NCBI RefSeq assembly: GCF_003226325.1 | Contig: NZ_PDOD01000003.1 | Span: forward strand, 372,001 to 436,000 | Source of the DNA: Salipaludibacillus keqinensis | GTDB taxonomy: Bacteria > Bacillota > Bacilli > Bacillales > Salisediminibacteriaceae | DNA: 64,000 bases | Reading direction: 5' to 3' | In this document: positions 43,098 through 52,187 of the stretch, in pieces | Numbering within the stretch: the first letter of the stretch is position 1 | How the letters are laid out: each line of letters opens with the position of its first letter | The notes under the pieces: generated by a model | Database searches by the model: none | Told to the model about the DNA's origin: nothing | What the model saw: the letters and a program-made list of their open reading frames with translations, nothing else | Translations under genes and position numbers: made by a program

Positions 43098-44240
43098 ATG
43101 GGCTCCGTTCAATCAATTGAATTTATATTAGACAAAATGATGGATATGGTCGGAAAAAGTAAGGAAGAAATTTTCGAAATTGGCGAAGAGTCAAGAAATG
43201 AATACGACAACTTGAAAAGAGAGTTGTCAGATATTCAGAAGAAAGTCATTAAAATGATTGAACAATCGGAACGAACAGAACTTCATTCTCGTTTTGCCCG
43301 AAACCGATTGGCTGAAGTGAGCAAGCATTTTTCCCATTACAGCGATACAGAAGTTCGTGAGGCGTATGAACAAGCGAACGATTATCAAGTGAAACTGGCG
43401 CTGTTGCACCAAGAAGAAAAGCAGCTTCGCGATCGCCGCAATCATATTGAACGAAGATTGATGAAATTAGGCGAAACGATGGAGCGAGCAGATCATCTCA
43501 TTAACCAAATCAATGTTGTCATAAATTATTTAACAGGAGACTTGCAACTCGTCTCAGATATGGTAGCGGATGCGGAACAAATGCAGCAATTCGGCTTGAA
43601 AATCATTCATGCCCAAGAAGAAGAGCGGAAAAAACTTTCCCGGGAAATCCATGATGGACCGGCACAGACGATGGCGAATGTCATGTTGCGATCAGAATTA
43701 GTGGAGAAAATCCTTGATCAGCAAGGTGTAGAGAAAGCCCGGATCGAAATTCGTGATTTACGAAAGATGGTTAAGGATTCATTAGGCGAGGTCCGACGTA
43801 TTATTTATGATTTACGGCCGATGACGTTGGATGATCTAGGTTTGGTACCTACGCTTGCTAAGTATATACGAAACGCCGAAGAGCATACCGGTATTTCTAT
43901 TTCCTTTAAGAATATCGGGAGAGAACGACGTTTTCCAGCAAATATGGAAGTAGCTATTTTCCGGTTTGTCCAAGAGGCGATCCAAAATGCGTGCAAGCAT
44001 GCCGCCCCTTCAGAGATTCAAGTGAAGATGGAATTGACGGATAAACGAGTCACCGCAATTATTAAAGACAACGGAAAAGGATTCGACCCATTGCTGAAAA
44101 AAGAAGGCAGTTTTGGTCTTGTAGGGATGAAAGAACGGATCAACATGCTGGATGGCAAGTTAAGTATCGACTCTAAGCCAGGCAAAGGAACATTAATTAT
44201 GGTCCAAATTCCGGTGAGTCCCCACGGAGAGTCCGAATAA
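43098..44240 (+). CDS. degS: Sensor histidine kinase DegS
   Basis: Cytoplasmic kinase that phosphorylates DegU. 380 aa from ATG 43098 (GAGAGGGG upstream). The N-terminal half is a coiled-coil sensor domain without membrane segments. The HisKA_3 phosphoacceptor is LSREIHDGPAQTMANV (His about 185), and the ATPase domain has RFVQEAIQNACKHA and DNGKGFDPLLKKEGSFGLVG. Followed by degU after 152 nt that include a candidate sigma-D promoter. Confidence 0.95.
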   Translation: MGSVQSIEFILDKMMDMVGKSKEEIFEIGEESRNEYDNLKRELSDIQKKVIKMIEQSERTELHSRFARNRLAEVSKHFSHYSDTEVREAYEQANDYQVKLALLHQEEKQLRDRRNHIERRLMKLGETMERADHLINQINVVINYLTGDLQLVSDMVADAEQMQQFGLKIIHAQEEERKKLSREIHDGPAQTMANVMLRSELVEKILDQQGVEKARIEIRDLRKMVKDSLGEVRRIIYDLRPMTLDDLGLVPTLAKYIRNAEEHTGISISFKNIGRERRFPANMEVAIFRFVQEAIQNACKHAAPSEIQVKMELTDKRVTAIIKDNGKGFDPLLKKEGSFGLVGMKERINMLDGKLSIDSKPGKGTLIMVQIPVSPHGESE

Positions 44241-44273
44241 TTAACTAGTAAAAATAAAACAATACAAAAGAAC

Positions 44274-44300
44274 TAAGAAGTTCCGTTCATTGACCGATAT
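44274..44300 (+). promoter_or_regulatory. Candidate sigma-D promoter before degU
   Basis: TAAG (44274-44277), exactly 15 nt, then ACCGATAT (44293-44300), against consensus TAAA-N14-16-GCCGATAT. Its spacing equals that of the flgM and hag candidates. It would start transcription about 85 nt before degU. Confidence 0.55.
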
Positions 44301-44392
44301 ACAAACGATTTATAGTGCACGATGCTTAATGAAGACGACATTTCACATGAACATACTAGGAGAACTACTTAAATAATTAGGAGGAGAATACC

Positions 44393-45085
44393 ATGGAAAA
44401 TAACTTAAAGATTGTACTCATTGATGACCACCAACTGTTTCGTGAAGGTGTAAAACGTATTCTGTCGATGGAAGATCATTTTGAAGTGGTTGCAGAAGGC
44501 AGCGATGGGGAAGATGTGATCGACCTTGTTCGTCAAAACCAGCCCGACGTGGTCCTTATGGACATTAATATGCCGAACGTGAATGGAATGGAAGCAACGA
44601 AGAACTTGGTCGAAACTTTCCCGAAAGTGAAAGTATTGATTCTATCGATTCATGATGATGAAACGTATGTCACTCATGTCTTGAAAACAGGCGCTTCAGG
44701 TTATTTATTAAAAGAAATGGATACAGAAGCTTTAATTGAAGCGGTGAAAGTGGTTGGAGATGGCGGAGCGTACATTCATCCGAAAGTCACACACAATTTA
44801 GTAAATGAATACCGTCGATTAGCTAACGATAACGGACCGGAAACGGAAATCGGCTTCCGTGAAGTGGAATACCGACGTCCTCTTCATCTTCTTACTCGAC
44901 GTGAGTGTGAAGTATTGCAATTGATGACTGATGGTAAGAGTAACCGTGCCATTGGAGAAGCCCTCTATATTAGTGAGAAAACGGTGAAAAACCACGTCAG
45001 TAATATTTTACAAAAAATGGGCATGAACGACCGCACACAAGCAGTTGTAGATGGCATTAAAAACGGCTGGGTTAAAGTAAATTAA
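44393..45085 (+). CDS. degU: Response regulator DegU
   Basis: 230-aa NarL-family regulator. Receiver domain with acidic pair in [12 protein letters not shown], phosphoacceptor Asp57 in [13 protein letters not shown] and Lys in YLLKEMD; C-terminal LuxR helix-turn-helix ([20 protein letters not shown] and [17 protein letters not shown]). Start ATG 44393 follows AGGAGG. It controls motility, competence and exoenzymes in Bacillus. Two divergent paralogues lie at 54.7 and 55.7 kb. Confidence 0.96.
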   Translation: MENNLKIVLIDDHQLFREGVKRILSMEDHFEVVAEGSDGEDVIDLVRQNQPDVVLMDINMPNVNGMEATKNLVETFPKVKVLILSIHDDETYVTHVLKTGASGYLLKEMDTEALIEAVKVVGDGGAYIHPKVTHNLVNEYRRLANDNGPETEIGFREVEYRRPLHLLTRRECEVLQLMTDGKSNRAIGEALYISEKTVKNHVSNILQKMGMNDRTQAVVDGIKNGWVKVN

Positions 45086-45154
45086 GTGAGCTTCGTTCTG
45101 TCGAATCACTTTGTTCTGTAAAGGAATGACGAAGGGAAGGATAGGACAAGCTAA

Positions 45155-45185
45155 GCACCTGCTTTCGACAAGCAGGTGCATCTTT
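45155..45185 (+). terminator. Hairpin downstream of degU
   Basis: Perfect 10-bp stem GCACCTGCTT / AAGCAGGTGC with a 5-nt loop, followed by the weak U-tract ATCTTTGTG. Confidence 0.75.
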
Positions 45186-45291
45186 GTGTAGACAGCCGGT
45201 TCAATCAATTGGTACTATTAGGGTATTGTTTAAACAAACTTAGGTCTCCGGCAAGAAATGAAAACAAAAATGAAAGAAGTGAGAAATCGTC

Positions 45292-46146
45292 ATGAGTAAA
45301 ATCGCCATAGTGACTGACAGTACGGCTTACATACCGAAAGATTTAAGAAAACAACATAACATCACGATGGTTCCTCTGAACGTCATTTTTGGAGATGAAG
45401 CCTTTCAGGAAGAAAAGGAAATTACGACAGAAGCGTTCTACGCGAAAATGAAAGAAACAGAACAACTGCCAACCACTTCTCAACCTGCGATTGGCCTGTT
45501 CGAGGAGACGTTTCAGAAACTGGCGGATGACCATGATCAAATTATCGTGATCACCTTATCAAGCGGAATTAGTGGCACGCATCAAACGGCGCTTGCGGCT
45601 GGAAACATGACCGGAGATGTGGAAGTTCACGTCTTTGATTCAGAAGTGAGCTGCATGATTCAAGGATTCTACGTCCTCTCTGCGGCAAAAATGGCCAAAC
45701 AAGGCTACAAAGCGAGAGCCATCCTTGATCACCTATACGAGATGAAAAATCACATCCGTGCTTATTTCATGGCAGATGACTTAAACCACCTCCACCGTGG
45801 CGGCCGATTAAATGGCGCTCAGCTATTCGTTGGAAGTCTCTTGCAAATCAAACCCGTGCTTCATTTCGACAACAAAGTGATTGTTCCATATGAAAAGGTC
45901 CGGACAGAAAAAAAGGCCTTAGCGAAAATTTGTTCCTTATTAGATCAAGATGCGAAAGACGGTGCCCCGCTGGACATTGCTGTCATTCATGCCAACAGAC
46001 CTGAGAAGGCAGAAGAAATCGCCGAAAAGCTTCGCACGAAATATCCAAACGCGACGGTTTATATTAGTTACTTCGGGCCAGTGATCGGGACGCACCTCGG
46101 TGAAGGTAGTCTTGGCATCGGTTGGGTTGATTCTACGTTTAGTTAG
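45292..46146 (+). CDS. degV: DegV family fatty-acid-binding protein
   Basis: 284-aa DegV protein: IAIVTDSTAYIPKDL at the N-terminus, PTTSQPAIG, VITLSSGISGTHQTA, and the C-terminal ISYFGPVIGTHLGEGSLGIG. Members (FakB) bind a fatty acid for phosphorylation by FakA. The location between degU and comFA repeats the B. subtilis order. Own ribosome-binding site upstream of ATG 45292. Confidence 0.93.
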   Translation: MSKIAIVTDSTAYIPKDLRKQHNITMVPLNVIFGDEAFQEEKEITTEAFYAKMKETEQLPTTSQPAIGLFEETFQKLADDHDQIIVITLSSGISGTHQTALAAGNMTGDVEVHVFDSEVSCMIQGFYVLSAAKMAKQGYKARAILDHLYEMKNHIRAYFMADDLNHLHRGGRLNGAQLFVGSLLQIKPVLHFDNKVIVPYEKVRTEKKALAKICSLLDQDAKDGAPLDIAVIHANRPEKAEEIAEKLRTKYPNATVYISYFGPVIGTHLGEGSLGIGWVDSTFS

Positions 46147-46287
46147 ATATCATTATAGAAGGAATCTTTGCGACGGCCGTTGGACCTGTGTCTAATGGAT
46201 CCCGTTGCATCCGTTCCGATCGATTTGAACCACCCTCTCAACTCCCCCTCTTTCTACCCACATGACTAATAAAGGAGGCGCATCCTT

Positions 46288-47838
46288 ATGCGTTTTTATT
46301 CTATCCCCAAGGAAGAAAGGCCAAATAGTAAAATGGCCAGGCTAATCCCGGAACCATTTGTTCCAATAGACCATCCCCATGCCATGAATCTTCTCGTACG
46401 ACTAACAGACCTCCCTCACAATCAAAACACCTTTCCGCAAGTGAATGGCACGTTTCAAGAAACAGATGAATTAAGAAAAATGATGACAGGCCGTCGCCTT
46501 TTGTTAGACGAAATCACCGCGCTAATTCCACTACAGCTTATTCAAGAACACGTCAATCAAGGCTTTATTCAATATGAGTCTGCCATGATGACTCAACCGA
46601 AACTCACGTGCAAACGTTGTGGCAATCAGGACCCTTTTTTGTTTGGAAAAATCCAGTGTGCCCGCTGCAGGCAATCGTGTCGATATTGCCGAGCTTGTCT
46701 CATGATGGGAAGAGTGTCCCAGTGCAGTCCACTATTGACGTGGCATGGAGATCGTCGACCATCTAAAAAAGAGCACATCCTTGGCTGGGAAGGAACGTTG
46801 TCCCCAGCGCAGAACAAAGCTGCCGAAGCCTTGAAAGAGCAAGTATCTGATCTTTATGAAGGCCATCAGGAATTCCTAGTCTGGGCGGTGTGCGGATCAG
46901 GAAAAACAGAAATGCTTTATCCAGCTATTCACAAAGCCCTAAATCAAGGCGATCCGGTCCTTGTTGCCACGCCTCGGACCGATGTAGTACTAGAATTGTT
47001 GCCAAGAATGACGGCCGCTTTTCCGAACACCAAGGTTCGTGCTTATTATGGCGGACTGGAACCCTCTGAACGTTACAGCGAAGCCGAACTTGTTATTGCC
47101 ACGACCCACCAGCTCCTCCGTTTCTATCATCATTTCTCTCTCGTAATTATCGATGAAGTCGATGCCTTTCCTTATACGTATGATGCCAAACTTCAATATG
47201 CTGTCAAGAACGCTCGCACTCGCGCCAGTTTAACCGTCTATGTCACCGCCACACCACCAAATTTATTAATTCGCCAGGCGAAGATAGGAAAGCTTCCCCA
47301 TGTGAGAGTGCCAAGAAGATACCACGGCCATGATCTTCCCGTACCAAAACTAACGTGGGCAGGAAATTGGAAAAAGAGGCTAGAGAAAGATCGGTTACCA
47401 TTCGCCCTTATCTTTTGGTTTCGTGAACAGATCGAAAAGAGCAATCAAGTCTTTCTATTCGTTCCTCATATTCAGTTAATGCCGAAAGTAGTCAATGGGA
47501 TCAAGGCTTCATGCCAACAAGTCACTGTCGAAGCTGTTCATGCCAACGACCCGGATCGGCGGGAAAAGGTGAGCAAATTCAGAGAAGGGGCAACGAGAGT
47601 TTTAGTGACGACGACCATTTTAGAACGAGGAGTTACGGTCAAAGGCGTGCAAGTGGCCGTATTTGGAGCGGAAGACCGAATATTTACGGAATCTGCTCTC
47701 GTGCAAATTGCTGGCAGAGTAGGCAGAAGTCCTGATCAACCTGACGGAGACGTGATCTTCTTTCATCACGGGAAAACAAAAGAAATGATCAAAGCAGTGC
47801 GACATATTAAATTGATGAATAAGGAGGGGATTCGATGA
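46288..47838 (+). CDS. comFA: Late competence DNA translocation ATPase ComFA
   Basis: DEAD-type helicase-like motor of DNA uptake, 516 aa. Four-cysteine zinc region (Cys108, 111, 124, 127, with further Cys at 131, 134, 137), Walker A VCGSGKTEM (about 201-209), DEVD box IIDEVDAFPY (289-292), and motif VI region ALVQIAGRVGRSPD. AAAGGAGG lies 9 nt before ATG 46288. It overlaps comFC by ATGA. Confidence 0.95.
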   Translation: MRFYSIPKEERPNSKMARLIPEPFVPIDHPHAMNLLVRLTDLPHNQNTFPQVNGTFQETDELRKMMTGRRLLLDEITALIPLQLIQEHVNQGFIQYESAMMTQPKLTCKRCGNQDPFLFGKIQCARCRQSCRYCRACLMMGRVSQCSPLLTWHGDRRPSKKEHILGWEGTLSPAQNKAAEALKEQVSDLYEGHQEFLVWAVCGSGKTEMLYPAIHKALNQGDPVLVATPRTDVVLELLPRMTAAFPNTKVRAYYGGLEPSERYSEAELVIATTHQLLRFYHHFSLVIIDEVDAFPYTYDAKLQYAVKNARTRASLTVYVTATPPNLLIRQAKIGKLPHVRVPRRYHGHDLPVPKLTWAGNWKKRLEKDRLPFALIFWFREQIEKSNQVFLFVPHIQLMPKVVNGIKASCQQVTVEAVHANDPDRREKVSKFREGATRVLVTTTILERGVTVKGVQVAVFGAEDRIFTESALVQIAGRVGRSPDQPDGDVIFFHHGKTKEMIKAVRHIKLMNKEGIR

Positions 47839-48638
47839 CAAGTTGGAGAGACCATTTGTCCGAGACGAATCGCTGTTTGTATTGTCATGAAGTGTTTTCT
47901 GGAGAGGTCAACTGGACGTGGGCCTTGGGATTATCAGAGGAAAAGCTTCTTTGCCCCGCTTGTGAAGGGAAATTAGAAGAAATTAAGGAAACTGGTTGTG
48001 ACATGTGTGGCCGGCCAGTGGAACAAGAAGGACACGAGTTTGTCGATTCAACGGTAAAACGGTCAGCCTCATTTGTTTCAAAGCCCCAGTTTCTGTGCCG
48101 TGATTGTTCCCGGTGGGGAGAGGAAGATCGTTGGAAAAATCATTCTTTAAAGCACCGGGCACTGTATAGCTATAATGACTTTCTTCAAGAAGTGATGGCG
48201 ACGTTTAAGTACCGAGGTGATGCAGAAATTGCGACATTATTTTCCGGGAAATTAAAGAAATTGGCGAAATCAGCGGGGCGAATAGATGTGGTGACGGTGA
48301 TTCCGCTAGCTGATGATCGGTTGTGGGAGCGGGGCTTTAATCAGGCGGAATTACTGGCCGGGGCGTTTCGGGTTCGGCATTTATTAGTGCGAACGGTTTC
48401 GACTGAGAAGCAGAGTAAAAGGGACCGACGCGGACGGATGGCAGCACTTGAAGGGGCATTTCGTATGTCTGAAGAGGGGGAGCGATTGGAGTTGAGCGGA
48501 AAACGTGTGTTGATAGTAGACGACATTTACACGACGGGTTCCACGTTGCGGTCAGCAGCATCGGTGATGTATGAAGCGGGGGCGGTTGAAGTGCTGGCGG
48601 TGACCGTTGCGAGGGCTACGGGCAAGTTGAAAAAGTAA
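47835..48638 (+). CDS. comFC: Competence protein ComFC (phosphoribosyltransferase-like)
   Basis: 267-aa protein with N-terminal zinc fingers (CLYCHEVF; CPACEGKLE; GCDMCGRP; CRDCSRW) and a PRTase domain whose PRPP loop is VLIVDDIYTTGSTLRSA. Coupled to comFA by ATGA. There is no comFB between comFA and comFC, unlike B. subtilis. Confidence 0.94.
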   Translation: MTSWRDHLSETNRCLYCHEVFSGEVNWTWALGLSEEKLLCPACEGKLEEIKETGCDMCGRPVEQEGHEFVDSTVKRSASFVSKPQFLCRDCSRWGEEDRWKNHSLKHRALYSYNDFLQEVMATFKYRGDAEIATLFSGKLKKLAKSAGRIDVVTVIPLADDRLWERGFNQAELLAGAFRVRHLLVRTVSTEKQSKRDRRGRMAALEGAFRMSEEGERLELSGKRVLIVDDIYTTGSTLRSAASVMYEAGAVEVLAVTVARATGKLKK

Positions 48639-48642
48639 AGGT

Positions 48643-48668
48643 TAAGGTTTGTTGAATGTGGTCGATAT
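48643..48668 (+). promoter_or_regulatory. Candidate sigma-D promoter before yvyF
   Basis: TAAG (48643-48646), 14-nt spacer, GTCGATAT (48661-48668), 36 nt before the yvyF start. Confidence 0.5.
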
Positions 48669-48704
48669 AGTTTATATAGAGATTCAATTGAAGGAGTGGG
48701 GATC

Positions 48705-49136
48705 ATGGCTGATTTAGCAAACTGTCCGAATTGCGACAAGTTGTTTGTGAAGGCGTTGCGTTCTGTGTGTGATGGATGTGCTCGTGAGGTGGAAGAGAAG
48801 TATCAGCAAGTCTACACCTTTATTCGAAAACGAGGGAATCGGCAGGCGACGATGGATGAAGTTCATGAAGGTACGGGTGTAGAGAAGGATTTGATCATTC
48901 GGTTTATTCGTGAGGGCCGGTTGCATCTTTCACAGTTTCCAAATTTAACGTATCCATGTGAGAAGTGCGGAAACCAGATCCGAGAAGGCCGCATTTGTGC
49001 GGGATGCCGAGGGGAGATACAATCGGATCTCCAGGCGGGCGATCGCCAGCAAGCATTTGAAGGACGAAAGAAAGAGCGAGAAAGTGCCCGATATAAGACT
49101 TATTCTACGTTGGATGAACGGGTGAAGAGAAAGTAG
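48705..49136 (+). CDS. yvyF: Flagellar operon zinc-ribbon protein YvyF
   Basis: 143-aa protein with two zinc ribbons, CPNCDKLFVKALRSVCDGCA at the N-terminus and CEKCGNQIREGRICAGC in the middle, around a MarR-like helical segment (YTFIRKRGNRQATMDEVHEG). ATG 48705 is preferred (GGAG upstream) over GTG 48696. It lies between comFC and flgM, as in B. subtilis, where its deletion was not well explained; it is a likely regulator of flagellar genes. Confidence 0.87.
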   Translation: MADLANCPNCDKLFVKALRSVCDGCAREVEEKYQQVYTFIRKRGNRQATMDEVHEGTGVEKDLIIRFIREGRLHLSQFPNLTYPCEKCGNQIREGRICAGCRGEIQSDLQAGDRQQAFEGRKKERESARYKTYSTLDERVKRK

Positions 49137-49139
49137 TAG

Positions 49140-49505
49140 CTTTGAAGATGAGTGGAGCGCCATAAATTTTGGATGGAGTGCAACAAATCTTGTATGGAGC
49201 GCAACAAATAATGAGTGTAGCGCAACATATCTTGAGAGGAACGCCACAAATCTTGGAGTGAACGCAACAAATAGTGATTAAAGCGCATGAACTCACGATT
49301 ATAGCGCACAATCCAAGTTTATAGCGCAACAACCTGATATTATAGCGCGCCAACTCAAGAATATAGCGCGTAAATCAAATTTATAGCGCAACGACGCATA
49401 ATTATAGCGCGATAAATCAAGGTTAAAGCGCGCCATCCAAAGTATAGCGCGCCCACCCGATATTATAGCGCGCAATCTAAGATTATAGCGCCCACAATTC
49501 GAAGC
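49140..49505. repeat. Array of about 17 degenerate 21-bp repeats
   Basis: Successive units share the core (T/A)TATAGCGC(A/G)(A/C), followed by about 11 variable bases, often ending in (A/C)AA(A/G). The first six units (49140-49275) form a subtype with (G/A)AGCGCAACAAAT. The last ones have TTATAGCGCGC. Unit length is 19-22 bp, mostly 21. It fills the gap between yvyF and the flgM promoter. All overlapping minus-strand frames are artefacts of a period divisible by three. Confidence 0.8.
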
Positions 49506-49593
49506 AGAGCTCCTAACCACGTGCAAGGATGTTAATCTAAATAGAGAAAAGGGAAGAATAACGGTAATTCAGCAGGATTTTTCCTAAGAGAAC

Positions 49594-49620
49594 TAAAGTT
49601 TGGCGTGAAACGTCCGATAT
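49594..49620 (+). promoter_or_regulatory. Sigma-D promoter of flgM
   Basis: TAAA (49594-49597), 15-nt spacer, TCCGATAT (49613-49620): 11 of 12 consensus bases. It precedes the flgM-flgN-flgK-flgL late flagellar operon. Confidence 0.8.
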
Positions 49621-49693
49621 AGTTAATAGATGATACAGAATTCAGGTCGATCACTCATATAGATGGAAGGAATTATTCCAGGAGGTGGAAGGT

Positions 49694-49951
49694 ATGAAGA
49701 TTAATCCGATGCAGTCGGTGCAGGCGTACCGAAAGCTGCAAGAGGCGCAACAAAAGCAAAATCAAGAGCAGATAAAGAAGTCTGATCAAGTAGAGATTTC
49801 GTCTGAGGCGAAGGAAATGGCTAAGTCGCAGGGGGTTTCACCTGAGAGGCAAGAGCGTGTCAATGAGGTGAAGGAACAGATTGAACAGGGCACGTACAAG
49901 GTCAATCACCAGGAAGTGGCCAAGAAGTTTTACGATTTCTGGAATCAATAA
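49694..49951 (+). CDS. flgM: Anti-sigma-D factor FlgM
   Basis: 85-aa small protein starting MKINPMQSVQAYRK and containing the sigma-binding half VEISSEAKEMAKSQGVSPER and VKEQIEQGTYKVNHQEVAKK. It is preceded by GGAGG and the sigma-D promoter, forming the usual autoregulatory loop. ATG 49694 is chosen over GTG 49685. Confidence 0.95.
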   Translation: MKINPMQSVQAYRKLQEAQQKQNQEQIKKSDQVEISSEAKEMAKSQGVSPERQERVNEVKEQIEQGTYKVNHQEVAKKFYDFWNQ

Positions 49952-49967
49952 AAGCGAGGTGTGGTGC

Positions 49968-50468
49968 GTGGTGCAGGAGCTGATTCAAATTTTTCAAGCG
50001 ATGACTGTGGTTCATGAGCGATTTAATGAGCAGGCAGTCCGAAAAGAAGAAGTGATTAAAAAAGGGGACATGGAAGGTCTGGAGCAAGTAATGAAGGACG
50101 AGTCTCCATTGATTCAGCAGCTCCGAAAGCTGGAAAATACGCGCCACCACCTCGTTCAGCAGTGGATGGATGAAAAGGGGCTAGTGAAAGAGAACGTAAC
50201 GATGGCTCAGTTGACGCCATTATTTCCGGAAGAAGAGCGGGAAGAGTTGCAGTATTGGCAACAGAGGCTCATGACGGAAATTCATCAGTTGAAAGAGCAG
50301 AACCGTCTCAATGAGCAAATGTTACAAGACTCGTTGCGATTTGTGAACTTGTCCCTTGATGCCATGTCTCCGCAGAACCAGTTTAGTAGTTATTCTGGTG
50401 GTGGGGAGAAGGACGATGACGACGGGTTTGACCCGGGCGGTCGTTCGCTGTTTGATTCAAAGGTGTGA
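49968..50468 (+). CDS. flgN: FlgK/FlgL chaperone FlgN
   Basis: 166-aa helical protein (LIQIFQAMTVVHERFNEQAV, QLRKLENTRHHLVQQW), matching FlgN in length and place. GTG 49968 has GAGGTG 6 nt upstream; GTG 49971 is an alternative. An upstream in-frame ATG at 49881 lies inside flgM and is rejected. It ends with a Gly/Asp-rich tail. Confidence 0.88.
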   Translation: MVQELIQIFQAMTVVHERFNEQAVRKEEVIKKGDMEGLEQVMKDESPLIQQLRKLENTRHHLVQQWMDEKGLVKENVTMAQLTPLFPEEEREELQYWQQRLMTEIHQLKEQNRLNEQMLQDSLRFVNLSLDAMSPQNQFSSYSGGGEKDDDDGFDPGGRSLFDSKV

Positions 50469-50548
50469 TGAGGAACGGATCATTTTTTTTTGAAAAAAAA
50501 CAATTTTCCGGCGTGAAATTTAGATAGACAACCAAAGGGGAGACAACG

Positions 50549-52141
50549 ATGCTTTCAACTTTTCATGGATTAGAAACGAGCCGACGTGCGTTGAGCACGC
50601 AGCAGGCTGCTTTACATACAACGGGACATAATATCGCCAACGCCAATACAAAAGGGTATTCCCGTCAGCGGGTCAACTTCACGCAAACGGAAGCCTTTCC
50701 AAACCCGGGATTCAACAAGCCTGGTATTCCAGGGCAACTAGGTACAGGGGTGAAAGCAGGAGAAATCCAGCGCGTTCGGGAAGCCTTTCTTGATATGCAA
50801 TATCGTGCGGAGAACAACAAGAACGGCTATTGGGATTCTCGCCATACGTCTTTAGAGAAAATGGAAGACATCATGAACGAACCTACGGAGGACGGATTAG
50901 CAAACACCTTGGATCGCTTCTGGGAATCGTTGCAAGATCTTTCCGTCAACCCTGAAGATTCAGGGGCTCGTTCCGTCGTAAGACAGCGAGGAATTGCTGT
51001 AGCAGAGACGTTTAACTATACGTATAACTCGTTAGAAGCAATTCAGCGGGATTACCAACAACAAATTGGTGTTCAAGAAAACCAAGTGAATTCGCTACTT
51101 AATCAGATTAACAAATTAAACTCGCAAATTAGTTCCGTCGAGCCACATGGCATGCTGCCCAACGACCTTTACGATCAGCGCGATATGCTCGTAGATGAGC
51201 TATCCCAGTTTGTGAATATTGAAGTGGAGCGGGTCAACAGCGGCGGTCAATCAAAGGATATGGCTGAAGGCAAATATTCGATCTATTTGCTCGATAACAA
51301 CGGCCAACGGTTGAACGATGTGCAGTTAGTCAACGGGGAGAACTTGACGATTAACCAAATGTCCGTTGAACCGAAAAGTGAAAATGACCGCTTGGACGGT
51401 TTAGTTACCGGTATTTCCTTTGGCGGCAATACGGTTGGGTTTGAAGACTTTCAATCACCTGGTTCCCTTCGAGGCGCCATTGAAGCTTACGGATATATGG
51501 AAGGTGGAGAAGAACGAGGTCTCTACCCCGATATGATGAGAAACTTAGACGTGATGGCTAACACATTTGCTAGTGAATTCAACGCTGTGCACGAAGCGGG
51601 TTGGAGTTTATCAGAAATAGAAAATGAAGCTCATAGCGAAATTGCTTTCTTCAGCTATCGCCAAGATCTAGATGACGATGGAAAAGGAGCAGCAAAACAA
51701 CTCCGAGTGTCGCAAACGATCATGGACAGCCTTGATAACATCGCTGCGTCTGGTGATCCTGGACGAACAGGCGGTGCTTTAAACGGACCTTTAGGAGAAG
51801 CTTTTGCCGGTGACGGTTCCAATGCGTTGGCGCTGGCCGACGTGAAGGACAATCGATTAGATTTTGACGGGGACACGACGAACGTGCAAAGTTTTTACCA
51901 AGGGGTCATTGGACAAATGGCCGTCGATACGAATGAAGCAGCGCGGATGGAGCGGAACACCGGATCGTTAAGAGACTCCGTCGATCAAAACCGTCAGTCT
52001 GTCAGCAGTGTGTCATTGGACGAAGAAATGAGCAACATGATTCAGTTCCAGCACGCCTACAATGCTGCCGCCCGTAACTTAACGGCGGTAGACGAAATGC
52101 TCGATCGCATCATTAATAATATGGGACTCGTAGGACGGTAA
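50549..52141 (+). CDS. flgK: Flagellar hook-associated protein FlgK
   Basis: 530-aa hook-filament junction protein. N-terminal FHGLETSRRALSTQQAALHT and HNIANANTKGYSRQRVNF (rod/hook signature), and a C-terminal coiled segment MIQFQHAYNAAARNLTAVDE. GGGGAG ribosome-binding site. The length is typical of Bacillus FlgK (about 500-530). Confidence 0.97.
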   Translation: MLSTFHGLETSRRALSTQQAALHTTGHNIANANTKGYSRQRVNFTQTEAFPNPGFNKPGIPGQLGTGVKAGEIQRVREAFLDMQYRAENNKNGYWDSRHTSLEKMEDIMNEPTEDGLANTLDRFWESLQDLSVNPEDSGARSVVRQRGIAVAETFNYTYNSLEAIQRDYQQQIGVQENQVNSLLNQINKLNSQISSVEPHGMLPNDLYDQRDMLVDELSQFVNIEVERVNSGGQSKDMAEGKYSIYLLDNNGQRLNDVQLVNGENLTINQMSVEPKSENDRLDGLVTGISFGGNTVGFEDFQSPGSLRGAIEAYGYMEGGEERGLYPDMMRNLDVMANTFASEFNAVHEAGWSLSEIENEAHSEIAFFSYRQDLDDDGKGAAKQLRVSQTIMDSLDNIAASGDPGRTGGALNGPLGEAFAGDGSNALALADVKDNRLDFDGDTTNVQSFYQGVIGQMAVDTNEAARMERNTGSLRDSVDQNRQSVSSVSLDEEMSNMIQFQHAYNAAARNLTAVDEMLDRIINNMGLVGR

Positions 52142-52187
52142 TTTTTTACGGATGACCTTAACATAAAAACAAAGTAGGTGGATTTAC

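Noticed and set aside
47838-47840. comFB gene
   Set aside because: comFA and comFC overlap by 4 bp, so no comFB lies here; its absence from this position is not by itself unusual.
49140-49505. CRISPR array
   Set aside because: Units are 21 bp long and degenerate throughout, without constant repeats alternating with unique spacers, and there are no cas genes.
48945-49526. Several minus-strand open frames across the repeat array (Cys-, His- or Arg-rich)
   Set aside because: The 21-bp period keeps all three frames open and gives artificial 7-residue repeats; none has a ribosome-binding site or family resemblance.
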